64,000 nucleotides of DNA from Thamnaconus septentrionalis. Taxonomy: Eukaryota > Chordata > Actinopteri > Tetraodontiformes > Monacanthidae. The position numbers and the translations under genes are program-made. The notes below the pieces were generated by a model. That model searched no databases. It saw only the letters and a list, made by a program, of their open reading frames with translations, and was not told the DNA's origin. Shown here one piece after another: positions 56,885 through 64,000 of the stretch. Numbering within the stretch: the stretch's first letter is position 1; every line of letters begins with the position of its first letter. The DNA lies in assembly GCA_009823395.1 (NCBI GenBank), contig CM020509.1, positions 17,704,001 to 17,768,000 on the forward strand, written 5' to 3'.

Positions 56885-57539
56885 ACATTTTAAAAAATTC
56901 ATCGCCGGCTAGTTTCACTTGAAAGATGTAATAATTGTCTCGTATTGCTCTGGAAATCATCACAATAAATTATTCAATTGCCAAACTAATTATCAGCATT
57001 GCTCATCCCGGCCTTATTCGACAAGTGAAAAAAAATAAAAGAAAAAGATCTGAATTAGTTAAAATACCAATTAGAAAAGCTTTATTTGGCGGCTAGCGTG
57101 GAGCTGAACGCCTCCTCAGCTGGCGGCTCTGCCCCAGCGATCACACACATGAGACGGCAGGTTGTGTTGTTTCACGTTCCTCTCTGACTCGCTACTCGCC
57201 CTCGTATCAATCAATATGTAGCTCATCTGCATATTTTGGTTTTAATGGAATGCCGGAGCCCTCCCTGTTCCCGGAGTTTAAAGCTGTTTGTCTGCTCTCA
57301 ACTTTTATTTATTTATTCCAGACAGTCAGTAAGCAGGCCAAAAATTTAAAAGTGATTTCATTAGTCAGTTTTTTGTGACTGAGGTCAATATTTTCTGTAC
57401 TTGATATTGGTCGTCTGCATTAATCTCACTCAAATCCAGCCGCTAATTAATTAGATCAAATAGAATTGTTTTTTTGTTTTTTTTTCCATTGTCTCGTCTA
57501 TTGTGGTAGGAGTTGTCTACACTGCCGAAATGATTTTCG

Positions 57540-57770
57540 AATGGAAAAATAAATCTGGTGAAATTGCATCATTGTTAAGTGACTTAATTATGAGGCCCTC
57601 AGGTGGTCAGAGCCTAAAATATAGCGTTCTTCATAAATGATGGCACTAATTATAGGGCTTACACCTGTAATTTGTAAAGCTGTAATGGCTTTTAAAGAGC
57701 CGCTTATCAGAACTAATTTAAATGTAAGGTTGCGTCTGCGTACTTTTTTTTTTCCTAATATTTGCTCATT
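57540..57770. promoter_or_regulatory. Candidate cis-regulatory block
   Basis: Compact unique sequence with GACTTAATTATGAG, TCATAAATGA, CACTAATTATAG, CTTATCAG (GATA-type) and ACTAATTTAAATG motifs in about 230 bp. The look is that of a conserved non-coding element. No alignment was available. Confidence 0.3.
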
Positions 57771-58815
57771 TAATTTCCCATTGGAATGTCATTGCAAAAA
57801 AAGTATGTTGTTTAGAAATTTTTCGACGCGAAAAAAGGTTTTTTAAGTTCTGCCGACTTGACCGCGGCTTCCCGCATGAGTGAAATTGCACGGCTGAGCC
57901 AAAAACTCACACCAGCTGTACCTCCATTAACTTTAGTCCCAGGGAAAAAAAATTCAGTTGTGACATCTTCGCTGCCATTTGTCACTCTCCTTCCCGGGCT
58001 TTCCAAGTGGCACTTCTCATCATCTTGAAATGTTTCATGCTTGTCAAGCAGCCGCTAGCCGGGGCCCCGAGAGTTTCCGTCACAAACACAGGTTGTGAGA
58101 GCTGACGCTTGCCTGCGGCTGACAGCCGGAATGGAAGTGTGCGTTCTGGAAGAAAGGCTAATCGGGCCGAATGCAAGATTTGCATGAGGAAATGGCGAAA
58201 GGTGCTGCGCTGCCTGATCGCTTTTCATCAAAGCGGGGAGGAAGCGGCCCTCCGACAAGGTTAAATTAGGCCGTTAAGTGGTCCCTCGCACGGCGAGAGA
58301 ATGACCTCAAACCATTACCATTATTCTTGCTTTATAGCGCTCTTAAACCAAGGCTGATTGAAAAAGTTTGGCCTCGAGAAAGAAAAAAAAAGTTGTGTGT
58401 TTTCTGCTCTGACAAGCACTGACACTTGTAGACGCTCGTGATTATGCTCGCACTCGGAAAAAGAACTGCGAGGGCAATTATCACACGTTAGGCCGACGCT
58501 CAGCACAAGGCGGACTGTATCAATTATGTGTTTGACAAAGTTATACTTTCTTGTAAGAGGGCTTCCCGTGGTGATAAACGGTCTTAACAGCTATCTGCTG
58601 GCACCGTCCCAGAGTCTCTGGGAGCCTTCAAAGAACATATTCTCGTTTTATTGCCCCGGCCGTTTAGCCTCATCGTTCACAACTCAACTGGGCGGCAGCG
58701 GGCCTGTGTGTGCATTTCTCCTTAGCGTACAAGAATATTAACGCCGACAAAAAAAAAAAGCTGATGAGACAAGAAGTATCTGAAAGGGAATCCAGCTGGA
58801 CACCAACGTCTATTG

Positions 58816-58825
58816 CCTTATATGG
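58816..58825. promoter_or_regulatory. Perfect CArG box
   Basis: CCTTATATGG fits the SRF consensus CC(A/T)6GG exactly. Single occurrence noted; binding is inferred. Confidence 0.35.
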
Positions 58826-61360
58826 TTATCTTTTAAAAACTGAATAAGTTGTTGGAGTTTTTCTTTTTTTTTAAATTCCATTCTTTCCCCACGAGTGCCA
58901 AGCCAAACATAAAATTAGCTGTTTATTTGCCTTGCAGAATGTCATCCGACTTAATAAGGTCGCAGGAGATCACAGTCAGCGCGGCCTAATCAATCCAACT
59001 CAACTTATAAGATCTTAATATTCTCCAACCTTCTCTCTCTGGGAGCAGCAAAAGTGACAATCTAACCTTATTTGGAGAGCGAGTCCTCTAAATATTGTGC
59101 TAGGAATATATATATACAGATATATATTTTTAATGTGTACATACCCATAGCACTGTAGCGGCCCGTATAACCGCAATTACTGCCGCCCAGGACTTGTAAA
59201 GAACCACCCAACCATCGGTTTTCGATTTTTAACAACTCAATTTTTTTCCCCGTTCACGTTTGACCGACGCTGTCTCCGTCGCCGCAGCAGTGATGCAAAC
59301 ACATTCTGAATCCCTAATATTCATAGGTTCACGTGCGTCATGGTGAGCAGGAGGTGGGGCTGCGATGTTCATATATAGGGAGTGTCGAAGTGCATTAGCA
59401 AAGCTCTCAGTCACCCGGTGGGATCCGGTGGCCAACGAAACATTGGTTTAGCAACAGTGTCAAACCCTGTTTATTGTGAGGCTGAATGTGCTGCATGCAT
59501 GGTCGTGAGTGGTGGTGGTGTTGGTGGGCGGGGGTGGAGGTCATTTTGATTAAGATTGGCGCCACCAGTGGGACTGGACGTGTTATGTGCGCTAAACATA
59601 CCAACAGCCACCAGGGGAGCTGTCGATCATCACTCGGCCAGAACGCTAACGTGAGCTCGGCTTTTGCCCCTCCCTGATTAAAGCGTGTTGTTGGGTTAAG
59701 TCGGAGCCGGCAAACTCCGATCGTTACCCCGGCGATGCAAATGTGATTGTAATCGTCGGCTTTAATTTGCCAATTCAAATGTGAGACGAGTCTCTTGGTG
59801 TATTTATTACTCAGCAAAGCCTGACACTTCTACCAGGTTCGTAAATAAAAAAAAAAAAAAAAAAAAAATAAGGGCTGGCTGTATAAAAAGGCCATCAACA
59901 CTCAACGCTCGCCGCGAAAGCATCTGCTGTGACTCATTTAGCACACCATTCCCATCCTCTGCGCCTCACTTCCATCAATACAGTTTGTTTAAGACTTTAT
60001 TGTACATTCCGCTGTTGGTGCTGTAGCAGCGTTAGCGCCATGCGTACATTCACTTAAGCACTGCGGTCTTTCCAGTTAGAGGTTCTTTATTTTCTCTTCC
60101 CCCCTTTTTTCTTTCTTTTCTGCTTTATTCAGAGGGTAAACTTGTATTTGGACTACATGCACCTGACCCCTCTTGGCTGCTCATTACTTAGGTAATGTTT
60201 TTCTTTTTTTTTATGCAGGCGTCTCATCCAGTAAAAGTCTATCAACGAGTTATGTTTGCTTGTTTTTCCTGATAAACTTTTAATGAATTAAAAGATTAAG
60301 CCTCCCTTTGTGGGTTGGGAAAATTGTCCCCTTCTTAAGCCTAATGAACTCTGCGTTGAAAAAAAAGGCTCTTGGATAAGCCAGAAAGTGCCTTGTTATA
60401 GTGCTCGAGATAAGACCTCATAAATTTGACATTTTCAAAATACATCCCCCTTATGGGATCAAACCGATAACAATCGAAAGAATACATTAAAGGCTAATGG
60501 TTCAACCAGCAACCAACATTGCAATTATTTAACACTTTAGATGAGCGTTTAGAGTGGTAACTGCATGCAGCACAGTACTCTGCTCAGTACTGTCACTTGC
60601 AGTAAAATTATTAATTCTAACTATAGTTTAAATTTGGTAACGTCAGGCTTCTTTTCTAGGACTGCTGTAGTTTATTCTACCTCACTATCACCTTCACTGC
60701 CCATCGCCTACATGCAATTGATAGTTATCTTGGTCCTTATCGAAATGCAGTATGTTTTAGCAAAGGCAACTGAACTGCCTGCAAAGGCAAACCGAGCATT
60801 TCAGTCACTTAAGCCAGTAGGTGTACAGAGCTGAAACTAATGTAACAAACCTAAAAAAAAATAAAAATAAAAATTGATTTGATTTGATCTTAAAAAGAAA
60901 AAAAAAATACTTGCTTTGTTTATCTATTTTTGAATTTTTACCAAATATATTTAATGTTTTTACCAGGGGGTTGCTGAACTATTTTGGATTTAACACACAA
61001 ATTCAATAAATAAATTAAATATATAAATGAATAATAGAACAACAACAAAAAAACAAACATAAACAAATTCACAACTCCTCTTTTGCTCAGCGTTTCAAGG
61101 GGCCCAGAGACTGTACCAACAGACATGGTAGGCACAAGCAAATGTGCGAGTATCACATCAGCAGGTCGGCAATGGCAACTTTATACATAAACATCCTGAC
61201 GCTGGAATCAAACAGCCCAGGGATCGGGCTAAAAACTGGGCTTTTAAATTTAATTTGAAATAAGAAAGCTCATAATAATTATTACTAAAGTTTCCGCCTA
61301 ATGACATAATGCAAGAGCGCACAGTGTTGGCTCCAGACCAGCAGAGTGGAAGGCCGGTAC

Positions 61361-61462
61361 TTCAGCACCATGGACAGCGCCACAGCCAGCAGCACCATGG
61401 ACAGCTCCACAGCCAGCAGCACCCTGGACAGTTCCACGGCCAGCAGCACCCTGGACAGAGTC
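61361..61462 (+). promoter_or_regulatory. Tandem array of four RE1/NRSE (REST) motifs
   Basis: A 27-bp unit repeats at 61361, 61388, 61415 and 61442. The first copy has left half TTCAGCACC, a 2-base gap AT, and right half GGACAGCGCC, which is the 21-bp RE1 consensus with one change (at a weakly constrained gap base). It fits the 17-bp form NTYAGMRCCNNRGMSAG without a mismatch. The next three copies keep CAGCACC and GGACAG with the same spacing and each miss only the T at position 2. REST binds such sites and silences neuronal genes in non-neural cells through CoREST and SIN3 complexes. The array is also a minisatellite, and one plus-strand frame reads it as a 9-residue repeat (QHHGQLHSQ type). 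I consider the protein reading incidental. Which gene it would control cannot be told from this window. Confidence 0.7.
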
Positions 61463-62221
61463 AGAACACCCAACCATTCAGAGACATGATAGAGGCTCCA
61501 CCCTCTCTGCCCAGCGCATCAAAGATCCTAGAAATGTGCCTCCTTTGTATTAGGTTTACTCTTCACAAAAAATAAATAACAAAAAAATAGAGTGAAAGAA
61601 AAGAAAAAACTATCTTCAAACTGTGAAACACTTTGAAGGCTTTTGTGCCGAGTGCAAAGGCTCCCTCCTGAGTGATAAAATTCTCTCCGAGGTGCCACTT
61701 TTATCAGGCACATTGCTCTTCAAGGTTATCTCAAACATGCGACGCAAAGTGCTGCCGCCCGGGAAAGAGCAGAGGCAGGAAAAGAACCAAAACCATCAGT
61801 CACTAATTCTATTTCCCAGCTTGGGGAGGTGGTTAGAGCCGGAGGGCAGGAACAGTGACTTACACACCTACACTTAGACCCAGCTGAGGGCCCCCCACCA
61901 CCCCTGAGATGGAGTTACCACGGGGGAGCACTCGGAGGCTAAACGCCCTCTTCCAACAAGCCCCTCGGGGACCTATTGTATATTCGTCCCTCAGTGGGAA
62001 CCCTTGCCACTGCAATCTCCAGCCAATCACCTTCCCCAGAGACAGTCTCATTTGTGTAGACCCTGAGCGAACTTCATGTGGACGTGTGGCGAAATACACA
62101 CTCCAAGGACTCGTCCAACGGGGGCTGTTAGATTCTGTCTTTTACTTTTTTGGGGAGGGAAAAGGGAATCAAAAGTGTAATATCGAAGTTTGTCACTGCC
62201 CGATAGGTGGAAAGAAGTGTT

Positions 62222-62256
62222 TGTGTGTGGTAGTGTGTGTGTGTGTGTGTGTGTGT
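62222..62256. repeat. (TG)n microsatellite
   Basis: TG units with one GGTA interruption. Confidence 0.9.
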
Positions 62257-62912
62257 CTTTGAGGATGCTCGGGCACAGCCTGCTTTATTGTGTTCTCATA
62301 AGCCTCGTGACCTGAGCGGCCAGTCTCAGTTCCGTGGCCACCGGTCGCTATCTCGCGCCCATTGCCTTGTTTTGTTTGGCATTGCATAGCGCGAATCAGT
62401 CAGACATCAGCGTTAAAGATCTGCCCAGCGCTATCAGTGAAAGCTGGCTTTTGTGAAGGAATTTGCCTTAGGAAAGAAAAAAAAAAGATAGCCTCGGCTT
62501 TTAAAAAGCAACCGACCCTGCAGGTGCCGCATCCCGTGGCCTCCAGTAAAAGGCCAAGCCTGTGTGGCTCTGCCCAGAGATAGGCTCTCATGGCAGGGGA
62601 CGGTTCAGGCCTATCCTTCTCCCTCCACGTGCCGGCTCATACCGGCGATAACGCCCGGCGAGCGTTCTCAAAGTCCACAGCGGTCAAGCGGAATCTACAA
62701 AGTAGAAGGAGTCAATATAGCGTCACGCCCACGCAGGCCGTGCCCTTCCGTCTGCATCCGGGGAGATGAAAAAGAAAAACAAGGCGGCGGCGGAGGCTGG
62801 AGCGGCTACACGTGATGGGGATTTCATTTTCGGGCTGCGGAAATTTGCACTAATATGCACAATCGAATGCAGTAGACACGGGAGCTTTTGAAGGAGAGCA
62901 GAAAAAGTCACG

Positions 62913-62937
62913 CACACACACACACACACACACACAC
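62913..62937. repeat. (CA)12 microsatellite
   Basis: Uninterrupted CA units. Confidence 0.95.
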
Positions 62938-64000
62938 TTTTAAGCTTGTCCACATTCATTAATATGTGTGTCATCATGCGTCATCATTATTGATATTGCA
63001 TGTGAATTATGAGCACAAATATGTGCTCTGTTTGGATTTAACCATCTAGATGCCATAGTGTCACGGTTTTGCTGGATTTTCAGCCCAACTGCGTAATGTA
63101 TATACATTTCTATACATGGACATTGTCCATGTCCTTCTGCGGTACTACTTAATGATAAGCACTTTTAGCGTTGCTAAATGTTTTTGTTATGTGATTGCAA
63201 GCACATCTACCACACATTTATTGATTGGTTAACGTTAGCATTCTCGTGTTAACATTTAACAAATAATAGATGTGCTTTTAAATCAAGTAACAAACACTGA
63301 GTTACTGTTTTGTACTGTTTAGTGGTGTGCATTAATATAGGATCATTGCTTTATAAATGCTAAAATTACAGTAAAATATTTACTGACACATTTTACTAAG
63401 TGCGCAAAGTGTACGCTTATTATAAGGTGTGACCCGTTATGTATATGCTACAATGTTCTCCTACGCACTGGACCCTTGTGTCTAAGGATCATTCCTGCAA
63501 AAAAACAGTCGTAAATTAGCCCACATTCAAACTGGGCATGAAGTGTCTTCAAAGCTATCCCTACTGCAAATCTCCTGCATTTTCAAAAAGACGCTGGCCA
63601 GTGCCCGGAGGTCAACATGTACAGGCAGGTCACCGGATCTTGGCCCGCTGCAGTATTTGCTATGATAAGCACTGTGTCACCTCGCTGCAGGCCTGCTTCG
63701 GTGTAAAAGGTTACCGGAGTCACTGGGCTGCAGCCCCTGCGATGTTGCCGCAGCAGCATTCATCTTTGTGGGGGTAATGTGAGCGCTGTGACATTCTCCC
63801 GGCTTTAGTTCAGCCGTGGGAAAAAAAATAAAAATAAAAAAGATATGATCTGTCAGCAGGCTGCTGGTTGCTGGCGGGAACGATGCTCTGCAACCAAAGG
63901 CCGTAATTCTACTTTGCGTAGTTTTTTATTCCACCATTGTCTATCCGAAGAGGTGCGAGAAAAAGGTCCGGCAGATGCGTGTCTGCTAACGATCTTCCTC

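Larger units (their letters stand above)
56031..61360. other. Non-coding, candidate regulatory
   Basis: About 5 kb of mostly unique DNA without a supported gene. The GC-rich part 56540-56700 is followed by GACA/GATG and (AAAT)n tracts. The blocks 56890-57260, 57540-57770, 57990-58520 and 58920-59100 are compact and rich in TAATTA, ATTTGCAT and CTTATC motifs. A-run at 59847-59868. A/T-rich DNA at 60840-61060. Confidence 0.5.
61463..64000. other. Non-coding, no gene seen
   Basis: Unique DNA with (TG)n and (CA)n tracts. The parts 62500-62830 and 63590-63790 are more GC-rich; the frame at 63538-63777 (79 codons, several Cys) is unrecognised and lacks start context. The AT-rich part 63000-63420 shows nothing specific. 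Confidence 0.5.

Noticed and set aside
59608..59621. CTCF-like CCACCAGGGGAGCT
   Set aside because: Left half fits but the right half breaks the informative GGC, so it is weaker than the two sites reported.
63538..63777. 79-codon frame with several cysteines
   Set aside because: Cysteine spacing fits no finger I know, and there is no splice or start context.

Overview
The window reads as vertebrate, most likely spiny-rayed teleost, nuclear DNA. The signs are dense (AC)n, (CT)n, (TA)n and triplet microsatellites, tRNA-derived SINE fragments of types common in teleosts, and several short hAT-type DNA transposons with 8-bp target duplications. It is not bacterial or viral. The teleost placement rests on recognising these repeat types from memory. 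No database search was possible.

I could not support any intact protein-coding gene, RNA gene, promoter or operon. Open frames are short (199 codons or fewer), overlap on both strands, and mostly run through simple repeats. The only protein-derived sequence I recognise is a broken BED-type zinc finger inside a decayed hAT transposon (41758-43059). Two short intervals with good splice borders (7261-7338 and 53895-53951) are kept as weak exon candidates. The window is best read as a 64-kb intergenic or intronic stretch. Unique AT-rich blocks with homeodomain, PBX, MEF2 and E-box motifs suggest, but do not prove, that it is the regulatory surround of a developmental gene.

Layout. 1-4133: non-coding, one SINE (1020-1265), (CT)21, G-rich and CTG tracts. 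4134-5215 and 9464-10215: two direct copies of an unclassified repeat about 5 kb apart, the first split by a hAT-like element at 4258-4859. 5440-5870: CpG-rich block. 10216-41757: mostly unique non-coding DNA with microsatellites, a hAT element at 16511-16890, three TCACGTGA palindromes within 942 bp, an inverted pair of PBX/HOX-like sites, and a 17-bp hairpin. 41758-43059: hAT with the BED relic. 44942-47567: SINE and LINE fragments and a Tc1-like MITE sitting inside a (TA)n tract. 49876-50606: a hAT MITE holding a second hAT MITE (50212-50448), both with perfect 8-bp target duplications. 55412-56030: two more SINE fragments. 56031-64000: unique non-coding DNA.

The most unusual signal is at 61361-61462: a 27-bp tandem repeat in which every unit carries a REST (RE1/NRSE) binding motif. 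The first unit differs from the 21-bp textbook consensus at one position and the other three fit the 17-bp core with one mismatch each. This would be an array of four silencer sites in phase.
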